A DNA stretch of 36,438 nucleotides from an uncultured Ruminiclostridium sp. (GCA_949878745.1 CATLBH010000028.1:1-36438); one strand, 5' to 3'. Shown: positions 26,601 to 35,866, counted from the first letter of the stretch. The notes: generated from the sequence alone by a model not told the origin. Translations and numbers: made by a program.

Positions 26601-28679
26601 ATGGCAAGAGACGTAACTCTCGAAATGACCCGCAATATAGGTATCATGGCGCATATTGACGCAGGCAAAACCACCACCACCGAGCGTATCCTGTTTTACA
26701 CCGGTATCAACCATAAAATAGGCGAAACTCACGAAGGCTCTGCGACAATGGACTGGATGGAGCAGGAGCAGGAGAGAGGTATCACCATTACCTCCGCCGC
26801 TACCACTGCATACTGGAACAAGCATAGAATCAATATTATAGATACTCCGGGTCACGTGGACTTTACCGTTGAGGTAGAGCGTTCACTGAGAGTGCTTGAC
26901 GGCTCGGTTACCGTATTCTGCGCTAAGGGCGGCGTTGAGCCCCAGTCGGAAACGGTATGGCGTCAGGCGGACAAGTATCAGGTTCCCAGAATGGCTTACG
27001 TTAACAAAATGGACATTATGGGCGCCGACTTCTTCAACGTGGTGCAGATGATGAAGGACCGTCTTAAAACCAACGCGGTTCCCATTCAGCTCCCCATCGG
27101 TGCGGAAGACACATTCAGAGGAATTATCGACCTCGTTGAAATGAAGGCCGACATCTATTACGATGATTTGGGCAAGGATATGAGAGTCGAGGAGATTCCC
27201 GAGGATATGAAGGAGCTGGCCTCCAAGTACAGAGATCAGCTTTTGGAAGCAATTGCCGAGCAGGACGAGGAGATCATGAACAAATACCTCGAGGGTGAGG
27301 AGATCACCACCGAGGAGATCAAAAGATGTCTCCGTATCGGCACCATAAACAATCAGATAGTACCCGTAATCTGCGGTACCTCCTATAAAAACAAGGGCGT
27401 TCAGAAGCTTCTGGACGCGGTGGTTGACTATATGCCCTCCCCCTTGGATATCCCCGCAATAAAGGGTACCGACCCCGATTCCGGCGAGGAAACCGACAGA
27501 AAAGCGGGAGACAGCGAGCCCTTCTCCGCTCTGGCCTTCAAAATCGCCACCGACCCCTTTGTGGGTAAGCTTTGCTTCTTCAGAGTTTACTCCGGCGTGG
27601 TGGAAGCGGGCTCCTCCGTTCTCAACGCCACCAAGGGCAAGAAAGAGCGTATGGGACGTATCCTCCAGATGCACGCCAACCACAGACAGGACCTTGAAGT
27701 CTGCTACTGCGGCGATATCGCGGCGGCGGTGGGACTTAAGAACACCACCACCGGCGACACCCTCTGCGACGAAGCCCACCCGGTAATTCTCGAATCCATG
27801 GAATTCCCCGATCCCGTTATCGACCTGGCCATAGAGCCTAAGACAAAAGCGGGTCAGGAAAAGATGGCTCTCGCCTTGGCGAAGCTCGCCGAGGAGGACC
27901 CCACCTTTAGAACCTGGACCGACGAGGAAACCGGTCAGACAATCATCGCGGGCATGGGCGAGCTTCACCTTGAAATCATAGTGGACAGACTTCTCCGTGA
28001 GTTTAAGGTTGAAGCCAACGTAGGCGCTCCTCAGGTTGCCTATAAGGAAACCATTACCACCAACACCGAGGTCGACACCAAGTACGCCCGTCAGTCCGGC
28101 GGTAAAGGTCAGTACGGCCACGTTAAGCTCCGCGTTGAGCCTAACGAAAGCGGAAAGGGCTATGAGTTCATCAACGAGGTTGTGGGCGGCTCCGTTCCCA
28201 AGGAATATATTCCCGCCGTTGACGCGGGTATTCAGGGAGCAATGCAGGCGGGCGTTCTCGCCGGCTTCCCCACCGTTGACCTTAAGGTAACTCTTTACGA
28301 CGGCTCCTACCACGAAGTGGACTCCTCGGAAATGGCGTTCAAAATCGCCGGCTCCATGGCGATAAAGGAAGCCTGCCGCAAGGCGAATCCCGTTATTCTC
28401 GAGCCTATTATGAAGGTGGTCGTTATCGTACCCGAGGATTATATGGGCGACGTTATAGGCGACCTTAACTCAAGGCGCGGCCTGGTTCAGGGCTTTGAGG
28501 ACAGAAACGGAGCCAAGCAGATCGAGGCTCTGGTGCCCCTGTCGGAAATGTTCGGCTACTCCAACGACCTGCGCTCCAAAACTCAGGGCAGAGGACAGTA
28601 TGTAATGGAACCCCACAGCTATGTACAGGTTCCCAAGAACATCGCCGAAGGCATCATGAAGAACAGAGGCAAGGATTGA
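26601..28679 (+). CDS. fusA: Elongation factor G
   Basis: The 692-residue GTPase drives translocation of tRNA and mRNA on the ribosome. The G domain has the P-loop [15 protein letters not shown] near 17, switch [21 protein letters not shown] near 80 and NKMD near 134. Domains II to V follow, with the domain IV loop in the [15 protein letters not shown] region and the C-terminal [16 protein letters not shown] end. Length is typical. GAAAGGAAGG precedes the ATG. Confidence 0.97.
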   Translation: MARDVTLEMTRNIGIMAHIDAGKTTTTERILFYTGINHKIGETHEGSATMDWMEQEQERGITITSAATTAYWNKHRINIIDTPGHVDFTVEVERSLRVLDGSVTVFCAKGGVEPQSETVWRQADKYQVPRMAYVNKMDIMGADFFNVVQMMKDRLKTNAVPIQLPIGAEDTFRGIIDLVEMKADIYYDDLGKDMRVEEIPEDMKELASKYRDQLLEAIAEQDEEIMNKYLEGEEITTEEIKRCLRIGTINNQIVPVICGTSYKNKGVQKLLDAVVDYMPSPLDIPAIKGTDPDSGEETDRKAGDSEPFSALAFKIATDPFVGKLCFFRVYSGVVEAGSSVLNATKGKKERMGRILQMHANHRQDLEVCYCGDIAAAVGLKNTTTGDTLCDEAHPVILESMEFPDPVIDLAIEPKTKAGQEKMALALAKLAEEDPTFRTWTDEETGQTIIAGMGELHLEIIVDRLLREFKVEANVGAPQVAYKETITTNTEVDTKYARQSGGKGQYGHVKLRVEPNESGKGYEFINEVVGGSVPKEYIPAVDAGIQGAMQAGVLAGFPTVDLKVTLYDGSYHEVDSSEMAFKIAGSMAIKEACRKANPVILEPIMKVVVIVPEDYMGDVIGDLNSRRGLVQGFEDRNGAKQIEALVPLSEMFGYSNDLRSKTQGRGQYVMEPHSYVQVPKNIAEGIMKNRGKD

Positions 28680-28731
28680 TTTCCTAAGTGCCCCTTCAAA
28701 TAAATTTTTTTGGGAATTTTACAAAAAACAC

Positions 28732-28760
28732 TTGTAATTTACAAAAAAATTTGGTAAAAT
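28732..28760 (+). promoter_or_regulatory. Putative tuf promoter
   Basis: TTGTAA (28732-28737) and TAAAAT (28755-28760) have 17-bp spacing in the AT-rich fusA-tuf gap. This would give tuf extra transcription beyond the str operon read-through. Confidence 0.6.
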
Positions 28761-28812
28761 TAAAATCAAGCTATAATGCAATTTTCAAAATATTTTAGGA
28801 GGAACAATACAA

Positions 28813-30015
28813 ATGGCTAAACAGAAGTTTGAACGTAATAAGCCCCACGTTAACATCGGCACCATCGGACACGTTGACCACGGCAAGACCACCCTCACCG
28901 CCGCTATCACCAAGGTGCTCGCGCTTAAGGGCTACGCTCAGTTTGAAGCATACGATATGATCGATAAGGCTCCCGAAGAAAGAGAGCGCGGTATCACAAT
29001 CAATACCGCTCACGTTGAGTACGAAACCGACGCCCGTCACTATGCTCACGTTGACTGCCCCGGCCACGCCGACTATATTAAGAACATGATCACCGGTGCC
29101 GCTCAGATGGACGGCGCTATCCTCGTTGTTGCCGGTACCGACGGCCCTATGGCCCAGACCAAGGAGCACATCCTTCTGGCTCACCAGGTAGGCGTTCCCG
29201 CTATGGTAGTGTTCATCAACAAGTGCGACGACGTTGACGATCCCGAACTGCTTGACCTGGTTGAAATGGACATCAGAGATATTCTTAACAACCATGACTT
29301 CCCCGGCGATGATATCCCCGTAATCAGAGGCTCCGCCAAGGTTGCCCTCGATTCCGCGAGCCAGGATATCAACGCTCCCGAGTATGCGTGCATCGTTGAG
29401 CTTATGAAGGCTGTTGACGATTACATTCCCACTCCCGACCGTAAGGCCGATCTCCCCTTCCTTATGCCTGTTGAGGATACCATGACCATCACCGGACGCG
29501 GTACCGTTGCTACCGGCCGTGTTGAGAGAGGCGTTCTTAAGATGAACGACGCTATCGAGATCACCGGTCTTTGCGACGAGCCCAAGAGCACCGTTGTTAC
29601 CGGTATCGAAATGTTCCATAAGCTCCTTGACTACGCCGAAGCGGGCGACAACATCGGCGCTCTGCTCCGCGGTATCCAGAGAACCGATATCGAACGCGGC
29701 CAGGTACTCTGCAAGCCCGGCTCCATTCACCCCCACACCAAGTTCAGCGGACAGGTTTACGTTCTTAAAAAGGACGAGGGCGGCCGTCATAAGCCCTTCT
29801 TCAGCAACTACAGACCTCAGTTCTTCTTCAGAACCACCGACGTTACCGGCGTTATCACTCTTCCCGCCGACAAGGAAATGTGCATGCCCGGCGACAACGT
29901 TCTGATGGACGTTGAGCTTATCACCCCCGTTGCCATCGAAGAAGGTCTCCGCTTCGCTATCCGTGAAGGCGGCAAGACCGTAGGCTCCGGCGTTGTTACC
30001 AAGATCAACGAGTAA
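28813..30015 (+). CDS. tuf: Elongation factor Tu
   Basis: The 400-residue GTPase delivers aminoacyl-tRNA to the ribosomal A site. Signatures are [11 protein letters not shown] (P-loop), [13 protein letters not shown] (switch I), [20 protein letters not shown] and NKCD. Domains II and III are intact, with [13 protein letters not shown] and RTTDVTG. It starts with ATG after a strong AGGAGG. A degenerate piece of its 3' end recurs 820 bp downstream. Confidence 0.98.
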   Translation: MAKQKFERNKPHVNIGTIGHVDHGKTTLTAAITKVLALKGYAQFEAYDMIDKAPEERERGITINTAHVEYETDARHYAHVDCPGHADYIKNMITGAAQMDGAILVVAGTDGPMAQTKEHILLAHQVGVPAMVVFINKCDDVDDPELLDLVEMDIRDILNNHDFPGDDIPVIRGSAKVALDSASQDINAPEYACIVELMKAVDDYIPTPDRKADLPFLMPVEDTMTITGRGTVATGRVERGVLKMNDAIEITGLCDEPKSTVVTGIEMFHKLLDYAEAGDNIGALLRGIQRTDIERGQVLCKPGSIHPHTKFSGQVYVLKKDEGGRHKPFFSNYRPQFFFRTTDVTGVITLPADKEMCMPGDNVLMDVELITPVAIEEGLRFAIREGGKTVGSGVVTKINE

Positions 30016-30035
30016 TAAGCTTTAAGCGACAATAA

Positions 30036-30148
30036 ATTCCACCGACATAAAACCGAGATTTCCCCGGGTTTGAGAAAAACGGAGCCGAAAAGGCGGCAAA
30101 GTTTTTCCTCGAATGAAGAGAAAGGCTTGGCGATGTGTTTGGTGGAAT
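30036..30148. repeat. 113-bp repeat after tuf, copy 1
   Basis: The element is bounded by ATTCCACC (30036-30043) and GGTGGAAT (30141-30148) and follows the tuf stop by 20 bp. It is repeated at 30856-30968 with few changes. The inner AACCGAGATTTCCCCGGGTT segment can fold. It may be a dispersed palindromic element or an RNA structure ending the tuf transcript. Confidence 0.7.
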
Positions 30149-30220
30149 TTTGATATTTGGGGAAAATAAAATTATAATTTGACCTGTTAAGCAATTGATG
30201 AAAGAGGCAAAAAGCATAAT

Positions 30221-30733
30221 ATGAAGTATAAAAAAATAACTGTTCGTGTCTTAATTCCGGTAGGCATAGCGGCCGTTATTACAGCGTTTATAGCTTTTGT
30301 TTGGCCCAAAGAGACTATAATAAACGAAACCATGCGCTTTTGTAGACCGAAAAAGTTTAATGTCGAAGACTATGAAGATGATACCGACTTTGGTGTTTTG
30401 GCAAAGAAAAAAATTGAAGCAAAGGTTGATATAAAAATATCACAGCATGTTTTGGCAGATTATGTTGACGGCTGCATTAAAATAGGGAACGATGTGTATA
30501 ATACAGGCATTCCCATAAAGGGATTAGAAAGTCGGGGAATACACGTTACCCTGCGCAGAGAAGATGAAAAACGGGTCTATGTGGTTTATTCCGCCACTTT
30601 ATTTTTTTCATATGATTTTAAACATATGTCACTGTACATATAAGACGGCGATTATAAAGGAATGTGGTCAAACGCTTCCACATTGGGCGATTTTAAAACA
30701 GAAATGAAAATTTTTTATCATGAGGATTTATAA
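30221..30733 (+). pseudogene. Membrane-anchored small protein gene with in-frame stop
   Basis: The first 140 codons encode a basic N-terminus, one membrane helix (about 8-28) and a soluble domain. They end at TAA 30641-30643. The same frame stays open for 29 more codons (DGDYKGMWSNASTLGDFKTE onward) to TAA at 30731. This region aligns with the intact paralogue at 34075-34629: the truncated part resembles its GNYKTNNRNIIPVTLRDE stretch, and the post-stop KTEMKIFYHEDL resembles its KEAVKIFGYGIP. The simplest reading is a recently interrupted gene; a functional 140-residue product is possible. Function is unknown. Codon use is AT-richer than in the str genes, and the gene lies between the two copies of the tuf-end duplication. 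Confidence 0.6.
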
Positions 30734-30756
30734 ATAAAACACTTCATTCCCATCTA

Positions 30757-30855
30757 TCAAAGAAGGTTCTACTTCGCTATTCGTGAAGGCAGAAAGACAT
30801 AGGCTCCGGCGTTGTTACAAAGGTCAGAGAGTAATTACGCATTAAGCAACAATAA
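30757..30855 (+). pseudogene. tuf: Relic of the tuf 3' end
   Basis: This stretch matches the last ~75 bp of tuf and its first downstream bases (29936-30035): GAAGGT-CT-C-CTTCGCTAT, GTGAAGGC, and TAGGCTCCGGCGTTGTTAC. It has substitutions and a one-base deletion near 30768-30772. It cannot encode a working C-terminus. It is directly followed by the second 113-bp repeat, so the duplicated unit is about 210 bp. Confidence 0.8.
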
Positions 30856-30968
30856 ATTCTGCCGACATAAAACCGAGATTTCTCCGGGTTTGAGAAAAAC
30901 GGAGCCGAAAAAACGGCGAAGTTTTTGCTCGAATGAAGGGAAAGGCTTGGTGATGTGTTTGGTGGAAT
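30856..30968. repeat. 113-bp repeat, copy 2
   Basis: Second copy of the element at 30036-30148, offset by 820 bp, with about ten substitutions. One boundary is changed (ATTCTGCC), which weakens the terminal pairing. Confidence 0.8.
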
Positions 30969-31164
30969 TTTTATGTTCGCTTTAAGTTATTCTTATCAAT
31001 ACTGCTAAAAATTAAATATTAAAATTGGTAAATTTTGATAAAATTTATTTATTTTTATAAAAGACTGTAACAAAAAGAAAAAAATTGGATTTTATATAAT
31101 AGAAAGATAAATTTCTTGTTTTCTATAGAAAGGGGTAAAGAAAAATGTTATAAAATACTGCAAA

Positions 31165-31239
31165 TTTTTCTTCACCCACTGGGTGAAGAAAAAACAAGCA
31201 AAAAAGGCAAGTTCCCGTATAATAAAGCCTTTTTCTTAG
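31165..31239 (+). promoter_or_regulatory. Double-hairpin leader upstream of the C39-like gene
   Basis: A perfect 13-bp stem with a 3-base loop, TTTTTCTTCACCC (31165-31177) / GGGTGAAGAAAAA (31181-31193), precedes a second stem AAAAAGGC (31201-31208) / GCCTTTTT (31227-31234). Both lie 70-140 bp before the start at 31304. The second ends in a T-run and could act as a terminator or attenuator. AT-rich sequence with a TATAAT at 31096 lies upstream; no convincing -35 was found. The remaining 30969-31164 stretch is AT-rich and featureless. Confidence 0.55.
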
Positions 31240-31303
31240 ATTAAATCAAATTGAACTTTTTGTATTTAAAATTATGTTCAAATCAATATGGAGGAATAAA
31301 ACA

Positions 31304-32155
31304 ATGGACGAAAAAGAAAAAATCATAGATAAAAACACAGACGAAACTATGAACGATGATGTAAACAAAACTATGGGTAAAATTACAATTGAATCGACGG
31401 ATAAGGACATTGATAATAAGGAAGAAATTGAAAGCAAGGCATATGCGCCAATTAGTGTTTCACCCAACTCTATAACCGTTCCATCTTACAGCAGTGCAAC
31501 AGATGTTAGTATAAGCTGTACCGATTCTACTTGGAAGGCGGGCACAACTAGCGGATGGGCATATATGCAAAAAGTATCGCAGACAAAGGCAAAGATAATA
31601 GTAGCTCCAAACACTGGTGGTGTTCGTGTTACAGGAGTTACGGCGGTCAATGGACCTCATCCCGCAACCGTTATTGTAACACAGTCATCTAATATTGATG
31701 TGAAAAATAAAATCACTCTATACAAACAAAAAGGAGGCACTTGCGCAGCTACTTGTGCTTGCATGTGTGTAAATGTAAATCCAGATTTAGTACAGTCAGA
31801 TTGGATGGAAAATGCTCAATGGGCAGATATTGGCAACATGAATGGATATTCACTGGCGGTTGATGTTATGTACTATGATGATTCGGATGAGGCGCTACGC
31901 CCCACATTTTACTCTGTTTTTAATGATTCTTTAGCCAAAGGCTTGCCGGCAATTGTAAAAATAAATACCGATAATTTGCAGCATTGGGTAGTTCTTGTAT
32001 GTTTTAGCGGATCTAAAACAAGTGATGTAAGCGATCCGAGCAAATACATATGCGCTGACCCAGTTAGCGGTGAATTTGTACGACTTGATTTGGCAACTCA
32101 ATACGGTTGCATAAACAGCAAATTCTTTAATCGTGTTGTATATAAAAAAAACTAA
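31304..32155 (+). CDS. BACON-domain + C39-like cysteine peptidase
   Basis: The 283-residue protein starts at ATG 31304, preceded by ATGGAGGAAT; an ATG at 31274 lacks a site. Residues 1-47 are highly charged (Lys, Asp, Glu) without a hydrophobic signal peptide. Residues about 50-127 resemble a BACON/Ig-like beta domain (ISVSPNSITVPSYSSATDVS, then TVIVTQSS). Residues 135-283 look like a papain-fold peptidase of the C39_2 type, with Cys147 in QKGGTCAATCAC, His227 in QHWVVLV and Asp252 in CADPVSGE. It is therefore probably a cysteine protease with a binding domain. Substrate and location are unknown; the missing signal peptide suggests a leader processed by a dedicated exporter, or an intracellular role. 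Base composition is AT-rich compared with the str genes, hinting at transfer. Confidence 0.75.
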   Translation: MDEKEKIIDKNTDETMNDDVNKTMGKITIESTDKDIDNKEEIESKAYAPISVSPNSITVPSYSSATDVSISCTDSTWKAGTTSGWAYMQKVSQTKAKIIVAPNTGGVRVTGVTAVNGPHPATVIVTQSSNIDVKNKITLYKQKGGTCAATCACMCVNVNPDLVQSDWMENAQWADIGNMNGYSLAVDVMYYDDSDEALRPTFYSVFNDSLAKGLPAIVKINTDNLQHWVVLVCFSGSKTSDVSDPSKYICADPVSGEFVRLDLATQYGCINSKFFNRVVYKKN

Positions 32156-32263
32156 AATAGGTTTCTACTAAAAACAGGCAACGGTAGATAAGTTTCCTAA
32201 TTATGCTTTACATTGAATGAGGTTCTTTATTTAAAAAATTACATAATCAAGGAGTAACCAAGC

Positions 32264-33169
32264 ATGAAAAAAGCAAAAATTATTACAATAGTATTATCTG
32301 CATTTTTGTTTTGCTCTTGCTCAGCCCTGGGCAATGACTTTACCGAAACCATGTCTCCCTTGATTTCATCCACCCCTGCCGAAACGGTTTTCGACACAAA
32401 TGCAGACTTTATAGAAACACGGGACGCCGAAACCTCCGCCGCGCTTTCCCCCGCCCTCACGGCAACCGACTTTTACGACAGTCTTTCACTGGACGGAAAA
32501 GAAGGTTTAATTATAACGGGTGAACCGTTAACGCCGGATAAGCTTCGGAAATTTCAATATAGGTTAGTGGATTTGGAAAAAGGCTATCCTTCTTTAAATG
32601 AATTTCTTAAAACCCTGAATATTTCCGAGATAACCGATTTGTGTATTCGCGCCCAATCTCTTACGCGAATATTCAGCAATGAGTACCTGTGGGTTATTGA
32701 TGAACTTCTGAAAGAAGATCGCAGTCACAAAAATGAAACTCTTCTCGACGCCTCCGCTGTTGGAAAGTCGGCGTTTTTTGTGGAATCCGGGAGAGACTTT
32801 GAAAGTTTTGCCGAAGCCTATCTTGAAGTTTTTACCAAAAGCGCGCTTGATCGTGTCTTTTTCCGCTATACCTGCTTCGCCTCCTACAACGATGAGCTGT
32901 GGTTTGCTTCAGCGGCCATGACAGGTAATATAACAATAGCACATAGGGAGTATGAATTGATAACCAATACCGAATCCGAAATTTTATTCAGGGAGATTGA
33001 ATATTGTGTAAAACAGGGAGAAGCGGTTGAATATGATCCCGACAAAAAAGATGAATACGATATTTATACGCTTGATTATAAATTTGTTATGACCGAAAAC
33101 GGTTGGCGTGCGGACGAATATCCTGTTTATGACCGTACTTTGGACGGACAATATCCCGGTTTTATGTAA
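32264..33169 (+). CDS. Hypothetical lipoprotein, possible IseA-like domain
   Basis: The 301-residue protein has a lipoprotein signal (FCSC, lipidated Cys19, with Phe at -3 rather than Leu). A Ser/Thr-rich linker follows to about residue 65. The C-terminal half has the pattern SFAEAYLEVFTKSALDRVF, an Asp/Trp strand DELWFASAAM and a late strand LDYKFVMTENGWRADEYP. This resembles extracytoplasmic domains of the IseA/DL-endopeptidase-inhibitor kind, but the match is weak. No catalytic motif is visible. It starts after AAGGAG. It may share an envelope role with the neighbouring lipoprotein at 33332. Confidence 0.65.
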   Translation: MKKAKIITIVLSAFLFCSCSALGNDFTETMSPLISSTPAETVFDTNADFIETRDAETSAALSPALTATDFYDSLSLDGKEGLIITGEPLTPDKLRKFQYRLVDLEKGYPSLNEFLKTLNISEITDLCIRAQSLTRIFSNEYLWVIDELLKEDRSHKNETLLDASAVGKSAFFVESGRDFESFAEAYLEVFTKSALDRVFFRYTCFASYNDELWFASAAMTGNITIAHREYELITNTESEILFREIEYCVKQGEAVEYDPDKKDEYDIYTLDYKFVMTENGWRADEYPVYDRTLDGQYPGFM

Positions 33170-33232
33170 TATCAACTTAAATAATCAAAATTTTACTGTT
33201 TGAAAAAACGGGAAAACTTAAATAGTTAATTA

Positions 33233-33261
33233 TAGACAAATCACATAAATTATTGTATAAT
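33233..33261 (+). promoter_or_regulatory. Promoter before the 33332 lipoprotein
   Basis: TAGACA (33233-33238) and TATAAT (33256-33261) have 17-bp spacing. It probably drives the genes at 33332 and 34075, and perhaps 34674. Confidence 0.65.
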
Positions 33262-33331
33262 AATAGGGTATATACGGTGGAATTTTTATATCAAAGCGGC
33301 GAGCAACGAAAACAATTTTACGGAGCCCACT

Positions 33332-34051
33332 ATGAAGAAAATAATATTGATTTTCTGTACATTAACAATCTTGATAACTCTCACCTCCTGCGATAATTTC
33401 AAAAACACCCTCGAAAACGAGCCCGACAATGCTCCCGAAAATGAAAACAATCCCTTTCAAAGCGCGGAAAAAGAAAATCCGCTTCCTTCGGAGGAAACCG
33501 AACAAATTCTGAAATTGCTTGCCGAATATGCCGATCTGTATTGGGGTATGTTTCCCCTTAACGACCTGCCCGACGGCCTTGCGGACGAGTCTAAATTCGT
33601 TACCGTGGAGCGCGAAGAGGGGTATCAAACCTTTTATAAGGTTATAAGCGGTGATATTCGAAGCGAAGCGCAGTTTAAGGAAAAGCTTGATATGCTTGTG
33701 ACCGAAAACCTTAAAAAGGAATTGCTTGAGGATCCGGAAAGACCCTTTGAATTTTCGGAGGGCGGCTTGTATATCAGAAGCCGCGGCGCGGGCGGTTCGG
33801 GTCTCGGAATGGATAAACTCTTCCTTGATTCGGTCGAATACCCCGGTGGAAACGAAATTATTGTTACAGTAACTTCTTTTGGGGACAAAAGCAATTGGGG
33901 GCTTACCGAAGACATAATGGAAACCGCCTCCGCCACGCTTTTGAAAACGAGCGGCGGTCTCCGCGCCGAAAAATGCGATTCGGATATTTTGAATTTTTTT
34001 TGGTTTTATAATGAAATCCTTTACGGAGATTTTTCATACCAAATCAGATAA
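33332..34051 (+). CDS. IseA-like lipoprotein
   Basis: The 239-residue protein has a lipoprotein signal (LTSC, Cys20) and an Asn/Glu/Pro-rich linker to about residue 55. The globular domain contains AQFKEKLDMLVTENLKKELL followed by FEFSEGGLYIRSRGAGG. That layout fits IseA-type inhibitors of cell-wall DL-endopeptidases: an alpha segment, then a strand with a Gly-rich turn. If so it would act outside the membrane on peptidoglycan hydrolases. This is a fold-level guess without a database check. GGAG lies 6 bp before ATG. The next gene begins 23 bp after its stop. Confidence 0.65.
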   Translation: MKKIILIFCTLTILITLTSCDNFKNTLENEPDNAPENENNPFQSAEKENPLPSEETEQILKLLAEYADLYWGMFPLNDLPDGLADESKFVTVEREEGYQTFYKVISGDIRSEAQFKEKLDMLVTENLKKELLEDPERPFEFSEGGLYIRSRGAGGSGLGMDKLFLDSVEYPGGNEIIVTVTSFGDKSNWGLTEDIMETASATLLKTSGGLRAEKCDSDILNFFWFYNEILYGDFSYQIR

Positions 34052-34074
34052 ACCGTCGAGAGGAAGCCCCTATT

Positions 34075-34629
34075 ATGAAAAAGCAAACAATTACCGCAAT
34101 AATAATCTCTTTAACCCTATTATCCGCAATAACCCTGTTCCTGTTTTGCGTTATTCCCACCGAAACCCAATGGCGCAAAACAATCAAAGCCTACCGCTGG
34201 GGCAACGGCGCCCCCGACATCGCCCTTTCCGACGACACGAAGCTTGACGGAATGTTGGAATTTGTGGAGGTAAAATGCGATTTCACGGTATACCGCACCC
34301 TTACCTGCACCCAAATAAAAGAGGGCACAATCGAATTCGCAAACAGAAAATACGACTTGGACACCTACGGGAATTACAAAACAAACAACCGCAATATAAT
34401 ACCGGTAACTCTCCGCGACGAATACGGAAGCGGCGTGACAAGTCCCGAATACCCCTATTGGGCGGAAGACGAAATGCTTCTTTCCTCCGACGGAAGGTAC
34501 ATAAATCTCAATATCTCAAACCTTAATGGAACCGAAACCTTCCACGTCATAGGCGGCTGTGAAACCATAGGCGAAATAAAAGAAGCGGTTAAGATCTTCG
34601 GCTACGGTATCCCCTCCGATTACTCTTAA
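34075..34629 (+). CDS. Membrane-anchored hypothetical protein, paralogue of 30221
   Basis: The 184-residue protein has one N-terminal membrane helix (about 8-28) and an extracytoplasmic domain. The segment IEFANRKYDLDTYGNYK to VTLRDEYG resembles the gene at 30221-30733, as does the C-terminal CETIGEIKEAVKIFGYG. I do not recognise the family. Unlike the paralogue it is intact. The start follows GAGAGGAAG with good spacing. It lies 23 bp after the IseA-like gene and 44 bp before the TraX-like gene, so a three-gene operon is likely. Confidence 0.7.
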   Translation: MKKQTITAIIISLTLLSAITLFLFCVIPTETQWRKTIKAYRWGNGAPDIALSDDTKLDGMLEFVEVKCDFTVYRTLTCTQIKEGTIEFANRKYDLDTYGNYKTNNRNIIPVTLRDEYGSGVTSPEYPYWAEDEMLLSSDGRYINLNISNLNGTETFHVIGGCETIGEIKEAVKIFGYGIPSDYS

Positions 34630-34673
34630 AAAATAATTTTTTTGGGAGCAAGCTATACCCGAAGGAGCCCCTT

Positions 34674-35558
34674 ATGAATAAGCTAAATTCCTTCCACCTA
34701 AAAATCATAGCCCTCGCGGCAATGACAACAGACCACATCGCCGCCTACGGAATGAACATATTCCCATTTATCTCCTATGATATTTTCCGCGGCATAGGCA
34801 GGATCGCCATGCCCCTTTTTATGTTTGTCTTAGTAATGGGCGCGAAACGAACCCAAAGAAAAGCGAAATTTTTGCTTCGTCTCTACCTCGCAAACATTGC
34901 CGTATTTATACTTTGGGCGCCCCTCTTTCTTTTGTTTAAGGGCAATTTCGCTCCCATGCCGTCGGTACTTTCCACATACGTTTACGTACTCCTATACGGC
35001 TTTTTAATCGAAAAAATCATAACCGAGCTAAAAAGCAAAAAACCGTTTTTTCTAATCTATACAGCAATTTTGGCGGCGGTGACTTTTTTACCGCGCATTC
35101 TCTTAAATTACCTCCGCGGCCCCTTTGTCCAAACACTTACAGGCGGCGTTTCTTTTTCCGGCGACGGAATATATTACATAAACACGGCCGAAACCCTTCT
35201 TAAAACAATACTCCCTCCCCTCGACTCGGTGGACAGCTCGGTATATTTTGTAATAATGGGCGTAATATGGTATTTCGTCCAAAACAAATACGTATGCTCC
35301 GGAGTGCTTGTCCTTTTCGGGATATGGGGATTTTTGGGCGCTAACAACGACGTTTTCGACGTTATAGGAAATACAACGGGAAGCTATTATCAACACCGTG
35401 TTTTTTTCGACGAGTTTCAGTCTCTTATGGTATTTGCCGCCTTATTTATGGCGTTTTATAACGGTGAAAGAGGAAAGCCCATGAAACGCTTTTTTTACAT
35501 TTACTATCCCCTGCACATTTTCATCATTTCCGCCGTCAATTGTTTATTAGGAGCTTGA
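34674..35558 (+). CDS. TraX-family integral membrane protein
   Basis: The 294-residue protein has about eight hydrophobic segments. The N-terminus LKIIALAAMTTDHIAAYGM and the following GRIAMPLFMFVLVMGA match the TraX family signature, named after the F-plasmid pilin acetyltransferase. The C-terminal YPLHIFIISAV also fits. In Firmicutes these proteins are chromosomal and of unknown function, possibly membrane acyltransferases. An AAGGAGCCCC site precedes the ATG. It ends the probable operon starting at 33332. Confidence 0.85.
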   Translation: MNKLNSFHLKIIALAAMTTDHIAAYGMNIFPFISYDIFRGIGRIAMPLFMFVLVMGAKRTQRKAKFLLRLYLANIAVFILWAPLFLLFKGNFAPMPSVLSTYVYVLLYGFLIEKIITELKSKKPFFLIYTAILAAVTFLPRILLNYLRGPFVQTLTGGVSFSGDGIYYINTAETLLKTILPPLDSVDSSVYFVIMGVIWYFVQNKYVCSGVLVLFGIWGFLGANNDVFDVIGNTTGSYYQHRVFFDEFQSLMVFAALFMAFYNGERGKPMKRFFYIYYPLHIFIISAVNCLLGA

Positions 35559-35573
35559 AAGAATTCCGGCAAT

Positions 35574-35734
35574 TATATCGGTTCAAGAAAATAACGCGAC
35601 ATATAGCGGCAAGAGCAAATCGCACATAGCAAGGCGGAGGACGAAAGCAGGCTGACGCTCGGTGAGGAGGACAACGCGGCTATGAGTGATTTGAATACCC
35701 GATATGTGTTGCAGTATTTTCTTGGATTGCTATA
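35574..35734. mobile_element. 161-bp palindromic repeat element
   Basis: The ends TATATCGGTTCAAGAAAATA and its near-complement TATTTTCTTGGATTGCTATA pair, and pairing continues inward through ACGCGACATAT / ATATGTGTTGC and CAAATCGCACATAGC / GCTATGAGTGATTTG. It is probably a dispersed non-coding element, unrelated at its ends to the TACTAA group. No second copy lies in the window, and no duplication is clear. Confidence 0.6.
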
Positions 35735-35822
35735 GTTTATAACGATAATCGGCATAATACTTTCACCGCGCTGCCTTTTAATAAAAAACTTAAAATTTCC
35801 GTAAAAAATTCCCCAAAACCTA

Positions 35823-35851
35823 TTGACAATCCTTAAAACAAATGTTATAAT
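35823..35851 (+). promoter_or_regulatory. Promoter of the tRNA operon
   Basis: TTGACA (35823-35828) and TATAAT (35846-35851) with 17-bp spacing form a perfect consensus promoter 15 bp before the first tRNA. Confidence 0.9.
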
Positions 35852-35866
35852 AATTAAGCGTTAAAT

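Noticed and set aside
26883-28313. 476-codon open frame on the minus strand opposite fusA
   Set aside because: It mirrors the codon pattern of fusA, has no homology I recognise and no ribosome binding site; it is a shadow frame of a highly conserved gene.
30641-30643. Programmed recoding of the TAA in the 30221 gene
   Set aside because: TAA is not a known selenocysteine or pyrrolysine codon and no recoding structure is visible; mutation is simpler.
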